DNA of 64,000 bases from Deinococcales bacterium. Lineage in GTDB: Bacteria; Deinococcota; Deinococci; Deinococcales; JAAFIG01. Each line of letters starts with the position of its first letter. Positions within the stretch are counted from its first letter, which is position 1. The stretch is from NCBI GenBank assembly GCA_013298595.1, contig JAAFIG010000002.1:1-64000 (forward strand), written 5' to 3'. A program made the translations under genes and the position numbers. This document shows positions 44,096 to 52,611 of this stretch, piece by piece. The notes under the pieces are model-generated. The model searched no databases and was not told the DNA's origin. It was given only the letters and a program-made list of their open reading frames with translations.

Positions 44096-47000
44096 ATGAT
44101 TGATTCGCTCGAGCAAATGCTTTCCAGTTTGGCTTCAAGACGCAACGGTCTTGCCATTTGCTTGGTTGGTCATGCTGGCATTGGCAAAACCCACACTGCC
44201 GAGTTGTTGCTGAAAAAATTGCCTTTGCGAAGCTGTAAACTCCATGCGACGGTCACCACCGAACAATTCTTAAAACTTGTCCCTCGAGCGGCTCGTTTGC
44301 CCAGTTGGGTTGCCACCACCGTGCAGCGTTTAGAACGCAACGAGGTGGCGTTGCCTAGTGCGGCAAATGCGGTGGCGGCTTGGTTTATTGGTCTTGCCCC
44401 GTTTGTGCTGCATCTCGAGGATGTTCATGAAGCCAGTGCCGAACAAAAAACGTTTTGGAATGCCGTGGCAAAGGACATTAAAGCGGCTCGAGGCGTGGGG
44501 ATTGTTGCCACCAGCCGAGGTGTTTTGCCCTCAGAATTCGAGGCATTACCGCTCGAGGTGCTGAGTTCAGATGCCAGCGAAGCATTGCTTGTGGCTAAAC
44601 TTGGGTCAGCCATGCCAAGGGCGGCGCTGGACTGGATTTTACCTCGGGCGGGTGGCAATCCACTTTTTTTACTCGAGTTCTTAAAATTGTTAATGCGTCA
44701 AGGTTCGTTGTGGAACGATGGTGCGGTTTGGCATTGGCGTGTTCCAGATACCGATACCATGCCCAGAAGCCTCGAGGCATTGATTGAGAACATGCTGCAA
44801 CCTGTTGTGATGGACGAAGTGGTGTCTCGGGTGTTGGCGTTGCGAATTTTAATCGAGGATCAACTCGAGTTGTGGCAACCCGCCAGTCAATTGCTCAACG
44901 AAGCTTTTGACAAGGCGTGTTTGTTTTTGCAAACAAATGGGGTGCTGAATGCCAACTTAGCCGTTTCGCATCCTTTGTTTTCCGAGGTGTTTTGTCAGAC
45001 GCAACCGCAAAGTTTGCAATTTGCTGCCCGAAGATTGTTGCAAATTGCGCCGCCAAGCATGACTGCCAACTTACTGGTTTTGGCGCGTTTGGAAACAGAA
45101 GAAGCCCGAGGGATGCTGGAAAAAGCGATAGCCGAACTCGAGGAGCATAATCTGGTACGGCAAGCCTTGTACTTAAAAGTGCAGGTGCTCGAGTTGATGA
45201 AAAGCCCTGAACGGGCAAGGTTGGCGTTTGATTTGGCGTTGGTATTGGTGTTGCATGATCCCAAAGCCGCCATTGGACTTTTGGACATGGCGATTGAAGC
45301 CCCCGATGTGATGGTCGAGGCACTGCTGAAAAAAGCGAGCTGGTTGGCGACACTTGGTTTATTTGATGATGCCAAAAGAACACTCGAGTTGTTGCCGAAG
45401 AATTTAACACCTGAACAATCGGGGCATAAAATTCTGGCAGAGATTGGTGTTTGGTTTGCCAGACGAGATGTGGTGGCTTTTCGTCACACGGTTGAGCTTT
45501 GGGAAAATCATCCTGAAGTTCATGATGTTGCCAATGCTTCTGAGTTCAGAATTGTTACACAAGCGTATATGTACTTAGGGAATACCGAATTGGCTTGGCA
45601 TTGGATTCGAGTTGCCGAGTCTTTACCTGCCAATTCTTTGACTGCCCAAGCCATTATTTTGAATTCCATTTGCAATTTACATAAAGAAGAAAAGCAATAC
45701 CAAAAAGCCATCGAAGTGGCAAAACGTGGCATTGCTTTGCTCGAGCCTCAGGTTGAAGCTGGTCTAGCCGACGCAAACGAATTACGGCAATGCGAGGCAT
45801 TATGGGGAAACTTAGCCAGTGCTTATGTCTGGGAAAATCAATTTGGGCAAGCAATTTTTGCTGCTCAGAAAGCCATTGACCTGAGCGTTCGGTTTGATCT
45901 TGGTGACACGATGGTCAGTGAACTGAATCTTGCCGCAGCGTTTAGGCGATTGGGTCAGTTTGACCAAGCTGAACATTATTTTCTCGAGCATTTACCAACA
46001 ATTTTAATCAGTCATGCTGTTTTTTTACCACATCTCTATTTGCACTTGACCATGTTGTACAGCCAACGCGCAGGGTCTTTGGATGAAATGTTAGCCATGA
46101 AATACGCTCGAGAAACCATCCGAACCGCCAGTACAGATTCCGATGATTACAAGCTGGCAAAACGCAAGTTAATCGAACTCGAGGCTCGTTTTGGCAACCT
46201 CGAGACGGCTGAAAAATTGGTCGAAGAAATTGAACTCGAGACAGGTTTTATCCCGTGGCAACACGCCTTTATTCTCGAGCGAGAAAATTCTCAGGGTGCA
46301 GCCGTAAAAGCTTTACTTGAAGCTCAGAATGAACCGCATTTTATTGAAGAAAAAGAAGAAATCGAACTCGAGTTGGTCAGATTAACCCAAGACCAAACAC
46401 TGGCACTTGACCTCGAGCAACGCCTAAAAAATAAGGAACTGGGTGGTTTATTGTTTGTGCTTCATCGCTACATGCCCGAACTCGAGCAGACCAAACCCGT
46501 CCCAAGTGTTGCTGCCACTTTTCGCATTGCCAATTTGGGTTCGTTACAATTTGAACGCAACGGTGTGAACATCAAATACAAAGCCGAAAAAGGACGGGAT
46601 TTGCTGGGCTTACTGTCCGAATTGCGCTTGGTTAAACAATCGGAAATCAGTCAACTCGAGTTGCTGGATTTACTCTACCCAAACCTCGAGGAAAGCGCTG
46701 CGATCAGTGCCTTGCAACAACTGATTTACCGTTTACGCACCAGCCTTGGGCAAGAAGTGATTGTGCGAACACCCACGGGCTACGCTTTGGGCGCAGAGGT
46801 GCAAACCGATGCCGAAACGTTTTTGCAAACCGCCGATTCAAACCTCTGGCGCGGTGTCTGGCTTGCCGATGTTGGCGGTGGACGCGATTCGATGGCACGA
46901 AACCGTATTTATCAGGCGCTAACCGCCTTTATCGAAAATTCAATCCTCAAAATGCCCTTAGAAGCAGCGCGGTTGGCTCTCATTTGGCTCGAGGCTGAAC

Positions 47001-47158
47001 CATACGAAGTCGAAGCAGTGATGTTCGCCAGAGATGCCATGCTTGCGGCTGGGGATACACTCGGAGCAGAACGGATGTACAGCGAAGCGCAAGTGCGTTT
47101 TCATGAAGTGGGTGTGCAATTAAATCCGCTCGAGCCAAAAACCACAAATCACCGTTAG
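44096..47158 (+). CDS. STAND ATPase-TPR regulator with C-terminal winged helix and BTAD
   Basis: A 1020-residue cytoplasmic signalling protein. An AAA/STAND ATPase comes first: Walker A GHAGIGKT near 23-30 and Walker B FVLHLEDVHEA near 103-113. Long TPR-type repeats follow (about 330-780), then a winged-helix DNA-binding domain (about 810-900) and a BTAD domain (about 905-1015). The architecture is MalT-like but with a SARP-type effector at the C-terminus. ATP and an unknown ligand presumably switch oligomerisation and DNA binding. The start at 44096 is set by AAAGGA. It is a paralogue of the gene at 57329. It sits among the lipoprotein genes, whose 11-bp-spaced direct repeats suit this regulator type. 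Confidence 0.87.
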   Translation: MIDSLEQMLSSLASRRNGLAICLVGHAGIGKTHTAELLLKKLPLRSCKLHATVTTEQFLKLVPRAARLPSWVATTVQRLERNEVALPSAANAVAAWFIGLAPFVLHLEDVHEASAEQKTFWNAVAKDIKAARGVGIVATSRGVLPSEFEALPLEVLSSDASEALLVAKLGSAMPRAALDWILPRAGGNPLFLLEFLKLLMRQGSLWNDGAVWHWRVPDTDTMPRSLEALIENMLQPVVMDEVVSRVLALRILIEDQLELWQPASQLLNEAFDKACLFLQTNGVLNANLAVSHPLFSEVFCQTQPQSLQFAARRLLQIAPPSMTANLLVLARLETEEARGMLEKAIAELEEHNLVRQALYLKVQVLELMKSPERARLAFDLALVLVLHDPKAAIGLLDMAIEAPDVMVEALLKKASWLATLGLFDDAKRTLELLPKNLTPEQSGHKILAEIGVWFARRDVVAFRHTVELWENHPEVHDVANASEFRIVTQAYMYLGNTELAWHWIRVAESLPANSLTAQAIILNSICNLHKEEKQYQKAIEVAKRGIALLEPQVEAGLADANELRQCEALWGNLASAYVWENQFGQAIFAAQKAIDLSVRFDLGDTMVSELNLAAAFRRLGQFDQAEHYFLEHLPTILISHAVFLPHLYLHLTMLYSQRAGSLDEMLAMKYARETIRTASTDSDDYKLAKRKLIELEARFGNLETAEKLVEEIELETGFIPWQHAFILERENSQGAAVKALLEAQNEPHFIEEKEEIELELVRLTQDQTLALDLEQRLKNKELGGLLFVLHRYMPELEQTKPVPSVAATFRIANLGSLQFERNGVNIKYKAEKGRDLLGLLSELRLVKQSEISQLELLDLLYPNLEESAAISALQQLIYRLRTSLGQEVIVRTPTGYALGAEVQTDAETFLQTADSNLWRGVWLADVGGGRDSMARNRIYQALTAFIENSILKMPLEAARLALIWLEAEPYEVEAVMFARDAMLAAGDTLGAERMYSEAQVRFHEVGVQLNPLEPKTTNHR

Positions 47159-47225
47159 TAAGGTGTTAGTCCAAAGCGCCAATGCTATTGCATATGGTTT
47201 GGCAATTACGTTGGCTTGGGGCTGC

Positions 47226-47867
47226 ATGAGTTTGGTTTTGAATTTGCAGGGTGTTGTTCATCGGTTTCAATCTTCGTATGTGTTACGTGGCGCTCATTTG
47301 GTATTATCGGCACAACAAATTCTGGCTTTGTATGGTGCTAATGGCGCAGGGAAAACAACTTTATTAAAAATCATTGCTTCCAGTGTTGTTGCCACTCGAG
47401 GTTCGGGTACTATTCTGGGTTTTGATTTGCAGCAGCGTTTTCAGATTCGGCAACGGGTGCAATTGGTTTCGCATTCCTTAGGGTTTTACCCCGATTTAAC
47501 GGGTTTGGAAAACTTAGAATTTGCCCTGACCATGCACGGTAAAACCGCCGATATTGGGGCAGCACTAAACCGAGTGGGCTTGCATACTCAAAACCGAGTT
47601 CGCGGCTATTCTAGCGGCATGAGGAAGCGTTTGGCATTGGCAAAAATGCTGTTGCTTCAACCAGACCTGATTTTATTAGACGAACCGTTTGCGGCTTTAG
47701 ACCCAAGCGGTAAGAACTTGGTCGAACAACTGATTTTTGAACAACAAAACCGAGGGGCAACCATTATTGTGGCTTCGCACGAACCCGAACGCACCAACCA
47801 AATAGCCACCAGTATTGCCACCCTCGAGCATGGGTTGTTGCATATTTCGGAAATCCCAAAACCATGA
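47226..47867 (+). CDS. ccmA: Haem exporter ATP-binding protein CcmA
   Basis: A 213-residue ABC ATPase that powers the CcmAB complex used in cytochrome c maturation. Walker A GANGAGKTT is near 37-45, the signature YSSGMRKRL near 130, and Walker B LILLDEPFAALDP follows. The ATG at 47226 gives a normal N-terminus; the longer in-frame start at 47163 would add 21 residues unlike the family. It overlaps ccmB by 4 bp. The other ccm genes are not in the window. Haem attachment fits the CXXCH lipoprotein encoded at 49583. Confidence 0.85.
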   Translation: MSLVLNLQGVVHRFQSSYVLRGAHLVLSAQQILALYGANGAGKTTLLKIIASSVVATRGSGTILGFDLQQRFQIRQRVQLVSHSLGFYPDLTGLENLEFALTMHGKTADIGAALNRVGLHTQNRVRGYSSGMRKRLALAKMLLLQPDLILLDEPFAALDPSGKNLVEQLIFEQQNRGATIIVASHEPERTNQIATSIATLEHGLLHISEIPKP

Positions 47868-48541
47868 GGCAAGCTTGGCGAATTATTTTGACCATTGCCT
47901 TAAAAGATTGGAAGGTCGAAGGTCGTGCTCGAGACATTCTGGCAGCTACTTTATTTTTTGCTGTGCTGGTTGTCACTATTCTGGCATTTGCTTTTGGTCC
48001 TGAAACCACTAAATTGCGTCAAGCCAGCCCTGGAATCCTTTGGGTCGCCATTGCTTTTTCCAGTATTTTAGCGGCTTCTCGGGCTTTTGCTTCCGAATCC
48101 GAAGATGGCGCACTCGAGACATTACTGTTGTACCCTGTGTCTCACGAATGTATTTATTTAGGAAAGTTACTAGGTAATTTAGGTTTAATGCTGGTCTTGG
48201 CGTTGGTGATAGCCCCGTTTACCTTGCTGTTGTACGGCATTAGTATTTCTGGGCGAGAATTGCTTTTTGCAATCACCGTTTTTTTTGGTGTTCTGGGTTT
48301 TAGTATTGTCTCGAGTTTTCAGAGTGCTTTAACCATGAATTTACGATCTCGAGAAAGCCTGATGCCGGTGCTGATTTTTCCAATTGTTGTTCCTGTAATT
48401 ATTGCTTGTGTCAAAGCAACTGTAGGTTTAATCACCCTTGATCAATCCATAGATGTCTCGGGTTGGATTCGGTTATTAATTGGTTTTGATTTGGTTTACG
48501 TTGTGATTTGTACCTTGGTTTTTCCGTATGCTGTCGAATAA
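47864..48541 (+). CDS. ccmB: Haem exporter membrane protein CcmB
   Basis: A 225-residue membrane protein with six hydrophobic segments. The N-terminus (ALKDWKVEGRARDILAATLFF) and SESEDGALETLLLYPV match CcmB, the permease partner of CcmA. The start overlaps the ccmA stop as ATGA. With CcmA it functions at the inner membrane in the cytochrome c maturation pathway. The length is typical for the family. Confidence 0.9.
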   Translation: MRQAWRIILTIALKDWKVEGRARDILAATLFFAVLVVTILAFAFGPETTKLRQASPGILWVAIAFSSILAASRAFASESEDGALETLLLYPVSHECIYLGKLLGNLGLMLVLALVIAPFTLLLYGISISGRELLFAITVFFGVLGFSIVSSFQSALTMNLRSRESLMPVLIFPIVVPVIIACVKATVGLITLDQSIDVSGWIRLLIGFDLVYVVICTLVFPYAVE

Positions 48542-48557
48542 TTAATAACGATATTTT

Positions 48558-49454
48558 TCATTGACTGAGCTTGGAGGGGTTGCGTATTGCTACCAAGGCA
48601 AGTATCGAAATCAGAGCTATCAGCCCAAAAGCAACCACGTAGGCTATTGGCAAAGGCTTACCCGTCCAGAGGTTGATTAAACCAGCCGCGAAGACCCCAA
48701 GCCCATACATTGAATTGGTCAGTAGCGTTAATGTGGTGCGCTCGAGCGACCGCAGACTGTACAACGATGTTATACCAATGGTGAAAAGCATCGCTGCGAT
48801 CAAACGGCTGGTGAGTAGGTCGCCGCGCCAAGCCCAGATTAGTGGACTTGACCCTTGATCTGTCACAGCTAAAGCAAGCGCCCAAGGCAGGCATATACAA
48901 CTGGTCAAGATCAAGCAGATGCGTACCCACCTTGCAATGGACGTGGTGTTTCTAAGCTCGAGTTGTTGCAAAGCAGCAGATGGGGCGATCAGCAACCATA
49001 ATGCAGCCAGTGCCATGCCAAGTGTGACGAAAAAAAATCCATACGTGATGGGGTTGGTAAAATCAAAACGCTCGAGATGAGTTGTTACGACAAACAACGC
49101 AATGGGAATAAGATAAACAACAATTGCTAACAAAACCAACGAAATCCCAGCCCAAGTCAGGCGTTGTAATGCCCTGAACGAAAGCAGCGCAAACGCCCAC
49201 CCAGCCGCGCCCAACATACGACTTGCCAGTGGTGGAAGATCCCAAGCAAAACTGCGCGGGTCATCGCTAAACCAACCAATACCGCCAATACCGCCACCAA
49301 ATAAGGTCAGCAATAACAAAAAAAGTGTTACCTGTCCTTTGCGGTCAAGCCAAGTGTATGGTCGAACAAATCGGTTCCAACCAAACCAGATTCCACTACC
49401 AAGCACAAAAAAACCAAAGAAACTTTGCACCACCAAATCAGGAAAGTTAAACAT
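48558..49454 (-). CDS. Polytopic membrane protein of unknown function
   Basis: Not recognised. A 298-residue protein with about eight hydrophobic segments and short Arg/Lys-bearing loops, such as WNRFVRPYTWLDRKGQ near 25-40. It may be a DUF-type membrane protein. It is convergent with ccmB (16 bp apart), and its promoter is of the CGTTAC type with the -10 ending eight bases before the ATG, so the mRNA is probably leaderless. This places it in the same predicted regulon as the lipoprotein genes. Confidence 0.6.
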   Translation of the reverse strand: MFNFPDLVVQSFFGFFVLGSGIWFGWNRFVRPYTWLDRKGQVTLFLLLLTLFGGGIGGIGWFSDDPRSFAWDLPPLASRMLGAAGWAFALLSFRALQRLTWAGISLVLLAIVVYLIPIALFVVTTHLERFDFTNPITYGFFFVTLGMALAALWLLIAPSAALQQLELRNTTSIARWVRICLILTSCICLPWALALAVTDQGSSPLIWAWRGDLLTSRLIAAMLFTIGITSLYSLRSLERTTLTLLTNSMYGLGVFAAGLINLWTGKPLPIAYVVAFGLIALISILALVAIRNPSKLSQ

Positions 49455-49461
49455 GATGCAA

Positions 49462-49495
49462 ATGGTAACAATGCCTCGGTAACGTTAGGATAACA
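49462..49495 (-). promoter_or_regulatory. CGTTAC-type direct-repeat promoter of the membrane protein, predicted leaderless
   Basis: Minus strand: TGTTAT (49495-49490), CGTTAC (49484-49479), 11 nt, TACCAT (49467-49462). Transcription should start at about 49455, one base before the ATG at 49454. Confidence 0.65.
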
Positions 49496-49534
49496 AAAGT
49501 ATTTTGACCCTCGAGATTACATGGGATTTTGATC

Positions 49535-49564
49535 CTCAAAAAACCCTCCACAATTTGTGGAGGG
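49535..49564 (-). terminator. Rho-independent terminator of the di-haem lipoprotein gene
   Basis: CCCTCCAC and GTGGAGGG form a perfect 8-bp stem around AAATT, followed on the minus strand by TTTTTTGAGG. The most canonical terminator in the window. Confidence 0.85.
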
Positions 49565-49582
49565 TCTGGCAGGAACACGAAT

Positions 49583-51952
49583 TTAATTAAAAGTTGTTGG
49601 GCATTTATCGGCTTGGGCTGGTAAGGTAATTTCGGGGGTTTTAGCATCTATCGAGAATAAGAAATTCTCGAGGTCAGTAGCATCTGTGCCACTCAGGGCA
49701 AAATCTACTTTACCTGCGGTTAAGTGCTTTGCCCACCTAGGGTCGGTCAGTAAATCTTTAAGGGTTTTGGCTTGACCATGATGCAAGTATGGTGCTCCAA
49801 CACTTAAACCATACAAACTTGGCACGTTGTACCCACTAAAATTACCTTGGGCAACAGTTTCATCTTGTTTGGTCTCGAGGTCTGGATTATCGGCTGAGTT
49901 TAACGCACCAAAAGTATCTACGTTGCGAAGCACACAAGCCATTTGTGCTGGTTTTATGGCTTCACCACCAGTCTGTTCGGTTTGCACCATTTTGGTTTGA
50001 TTTCCAAAACCATCATTGGTTATATCGAGCGCTGCGAGGGCATTATTATTATCCACACTCGGTGTGAAGAACCGTCTCGAGATAGTCCAACCTGCTCCTC
50101 CGTGGCAACTTTGGCAATTGCCTGCTTGGAAAACTGCCAGCCCTTTAGAGACCGATGCGGCACTCGAGAAGCGTTTAGCACTTGGCGGACGGAAGGTTTT
50201 GACCAGTGCTTCGATTGAATCAAAGTCCTTGACAATCGAAGGTGTTTCATCCTGAATGACTTTTACTGGAATACCAAGATTGACTTGTAAGCCGTTTTTA
50301 TCATTTCCTCGATTAGTAGGATTCAAATCAATTTGTGATTGAAACGCTAAATTAATGATATTACCAGTAACAACCGCTCCTAAACCATTAGAGACGGTGC
50401 GGGTGTTGCGTTCAAAATCGTGGATTTCGTCAAAAATACCAGTCCAATTGAGAATACGTTGCTTCTGAGTACCTGCTCCATGACTGAACGTTCCATCCAT
50501 GCTGGTACTTTGGCGCGGACCGGATGTGAAACTCCAAGTCATATTGTCGGACAAACCATCTGGGTGGCAACTGCTGCAACTGCTCCAAGTCTCTTTGCTC
50601 CACCTGGCTCGAGCTGTAAAGTAATCGCGCCTGCCCTTATTGATGTCGGCATCTGCGCCAGCGGCTGGTGCTGTGGTTGCAGCAATTTTAATGGTTGGTA
50701 CTTGCTTGTTCAAATCCACCACAGTGGTGGTACGACTAACCCAGCAATTAACGTACATATTGGTGTTGACACTTAAATCTACGGGTACAACTAAACCAAT
50801 TGGGTTTTGACAACCAATTTTTGCAGTTGCACTGCCTGGCTCGAGGGCTTCTAGCAATTCGATTTGCTTGTTGGTTACATCGTTCTTACCCAACGTTAAA
50901 GTATTCGTGGCAGTATCCAAGATAGCGCGTTGAACCGCATCTGCACCACGTCCAAGCAAGTACATGGTGTTTTCACCAATTACGTCTATATCAAATAAAT
51001 CTGCCATGAAATTCTTGGTTTCAGGAGTAACAACCTGACTTTTAATAGCAGAGGCAACACTAATTGTCGCAATTTTCTTAGCAGTGCTGATAGTACCAAT
51101 CAACACAAACGGAAAAACATTTTGATTAAACGAAGGCACACCATCAGGCGCAGAAGCCACAGCCGTAGCAAAGAATTTATCGCCACTAATGGCAACACTG
51201 GCTAATTGATTCGGCGATGCTAATAAAGTCGGAGAGAAATCCCCTGGGTTAATTGCATCAAAAACCACTTCGCCAGCATCGGATAAACCCTCGAGATTAA
51301 GGATATTCACCACACCACTACGGCTATTATCGGTGGCTTCTTTACCTGTAATCCGACCATAGAATTGCGTTACCACCACTTTTTCATCCGAATCGAGTTG
51401 ATCAAAATTGTTGGTAATAGCCACAGCTCGAGGATTAGGGATATTGGCAAAATTGGTTAAAGTCATGTTGGTGGTGTTAATAACCGAAACACGCCCTTCG
51501 GCAAATTCTGCCACCACCAATTTCTCACCTCGAGGTGACAAAGCAATACCTGTTGGTTCAGAACCCACTAAAACCGTGCCCGAAACCGTAGGATTATCGG
51601 TATCTATACCCGATATTTTTGTGATACTACCATCGGCTTTGTTTGCTACAAAAGCTGTTTTGTTATCTGGATGAATCACCACCGAAACAGGTTCATTACC
51701 CACTTTTAATTCCGAACGCTTGGCATTATTGAGTAATTTAATAACACTGATTGAATCGGTTTCGGGATTGACTTGCACCACGTACTTGTTATCTCCAGAC
51801 ATAGCAATAGCACCAGATTTAGAAGCTCTGGTCAAGATAGCAGCCTCGGGTGGAGTCACAGGGTTATTACAACTAACTAAACCTGTAAATAAAGTAAAAC
51901 AACCAACACCACGTAGAATCCATTGCTTACGGCGATCATCTATTTGTCTCAT
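49583..51952 (-). CDS. Beta-propeller/di-haem cytochrome c lipoprotein
   Basis: A predicted 789-residue lipoprotein (lipobox LVSC). Residues 45-420 carry YVTN/YNCE-type propeller repeats (for example SVVIHPDNKTAFVANKADG near 84-102). A C-terminal cytochrome region has two haem-binding CXXCH motifs, CSSCH near 459 and CQSCH near 614, and a GAPYLHHGQ stretch near 715-723 typical of MauG/cytochrome c peroxidase relatives. It may act as an electron-transfer or peroxidase-like protein at the outer face of the inner membrane. The nearby ccmAB genes fit its need for covalent haem. AAGGAAAGG precedes the ATG. Confidence 0.85.
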   Translation of the reverse strand: MRQIDDRRKQWILRGVGCFTLFTGLVSCNNPVTPPEAAILTRASKSGAIAMSGDNKYVVQVNPETDSISVIKLLNNAKRSELKVGNEPVSVVIHPDNKTAFVANKADGSITKISGIDTDNPTVSGTVLVGSEPTGIALSPRGEKLVVAEFAEGRVSVINTTNMTLTNFANIPNPRAVAITNNFDQLDSDEKVVVTQFYGRITGKEATDNSRSGVVNILNLEGLSDAGEVVFDAINPGDFSPTLLASPNQLASVAISGDKFFATAVASAPDGVPSFNQNVFPFVLIGTISTAKKIATISVASAIKSQVVTPETKNFMADLFDIDVIGENTMYLLGRGADAVQRAILDTATNTLTLGKNDVTNKQIELLEALEPGSATAKIGCQNPIGLVVPVDLSVNTNMYVNCWVSRTTTVVDLNKQVPTIKIAATTAPAAGADADINKGRRDYFTARARWSKETWSSCSSCHPDGLSDNMTWSFTSGPRQSTSMDGTFSHGAGTQKQRILNWTGIFDEIHDFERNTRTVSNGLGAVVTGNIINLAFQSQIDLNPTNRGNDKNGLQVNLGIPVKVIQDETPSIVKDFDSIEALVKTFRPPSAKRFSSAASVSKGLAVFQAGNCQSCHGGAGWTISRRFFTPSVDNNNALAALDITNDGFGNQTKMVQTEQTGGEAIKPAQMACVLRNVDTFGALNSADNPDLETKQDETVAQGNFSGYNVPSLYGLSVGAPYLHHGQAKTLKDLLTDPRWAKHLTAGKVDFALSGTDATDLENFLFSIDAKTPEITLPAQADKCPTTFN

Positions 51953-52100
51953 ATAACCTTTCCTTGCACAAAGAAATTTACGAACAACGCATCAAACCAA
52001 AAACCGATCTACTTGAACGCTCCTTTTCGTTCTTAACCCCAGTAGGGACAAGGCTTGCACTGACTAGCCATAAAAATCCTTTCTGCGTTTTCGCAATTCC

Positions 52101-52134
52101 AATATGACTTACCCCCAGTAACGTGGCTGTTATA
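52101..52134 (-). promoter_or_regulatory. CGTTAC-type direct-repeat promoter of the di-haem lipoprotein
   Basis: Minus strand: TATAAC (52134-52129), CGTTAC (52123-52118), 11 nt, CATATT (52106-52101). Leader to the ATG at 51952 is about 140 nt. Confidence 0.65.
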
Positions 52135-52171
52135 AAACAATTCAAGCTGTCAATAACAACTTAGATTTATT

Positions 52172-52205
52172 TGTTATGCTCGCGTTACTGATACTCGAGT
52201 AGCTT
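52172..52205 (+). promoter_or_regulatory. CGTTAC-type direct-repeat promoter without an obvious gene
   Basis: TGTTAT at 52172, CGTTAC at 52183, 11 nt containing CTCGAG, TAGCTT at 52200-52205. A 52-codon frame starts at 52228 but has no ribosome site. The transcript may be non-coding. Confidence 0.5.
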
Positions 52206-52399
52206 CTGGTAGCGGTTCTGAGCAAAAATGAGGCACAGCCATAGAACATGTAATGACAAAGCCTTTTACAAAGTGCTATTCGATATTTTTGGCTCGAGGA
52301 AAGATAAACTACAGTATTCTCGAGTCAAACCAGAACGACTCGAAATAGGCATTATTTTTTGTTCAAAGCATCAACGGTTCTCATAAATGTGGCTCGAAA

Positions 52400-52433
52400 A
52401 ATAACAGCCACGTTACTGGGCTTAGGGCAGAAT
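52400..52433 (+). promoter_or_regulatory. CGTTAC-type direct-repeat promoter of a candidate small RNA
   Basis: AATAAC at 52400, CGTTAC at 52411, 11 nt, CAGAAT at 52428-52433. A hairpin with GC stem and T-tract ends a candidate transcript 100 nt later. Confidence 0.55.
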
Positions 52434-52439
52434 AAGAAT

Positions 52440-52540
52440 TGCAACGGTGAGTATTTTTTCACAATTAAATCTAAGCGTTGCAGCACAAGGCACTGCTCGA
52501 GCAATGAATTGGTTTTCTACCCGAGCAGTGCTGTTTTAGC
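52440..52540 (+). ncRNA. Candidate 100-nt structured small RNA
   Basis: Lies between a CGTTAC-type promoter and a hairpin formed by GCACTGCTCG (52490-52499) and CGAGCAGTGC (52522-52531) followed by TGTTTT. Inside, GCAACG and CGTTGC can pair around a GTGA...TCAC hairpin. There is no convincing ORF. Alternatively this is a leader fragment or the relic of a former lipoprotein gene. The role is unknown. Confidence 0.4.
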
Positions 52541-52566
52541 TAGGCTCAAGGATTTTGTTCTTGAAA

Positions 52567-52600
52567 TATAACAGCAACGTTAAGGCATTTGAGTTGACAA
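52567..52600 (+). promoter_or_regulatory. CGTTAC-type direct-repeat promoter of lipoprotein 5 (degenerate)
   Basis: TATAAC at 52567, CGTTAA at 52578, 11 nt, TGACAA at 52595-52600. The spacing is kept, but the second repeat and -10 are weaker than in the paralogues; GGAGG follows. Confidence 0.5.
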
Positions 52601-52611
52601 CGGAGGTTCTG

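Noticed and set aside
47163-47225. N-terminal extension of ccmA
   Set aside because: Adds a 21-residue hydrophobic stretch not found in CcmA proteins; the internal ATG gives the normal start.
52359-52571. 70-codon plus ORF before lipoprotein 5
   Set aside because: Spans two CGTTAC-type promoter sites and a hairpin and has no ribosome site; better explained as regulatory sequence.
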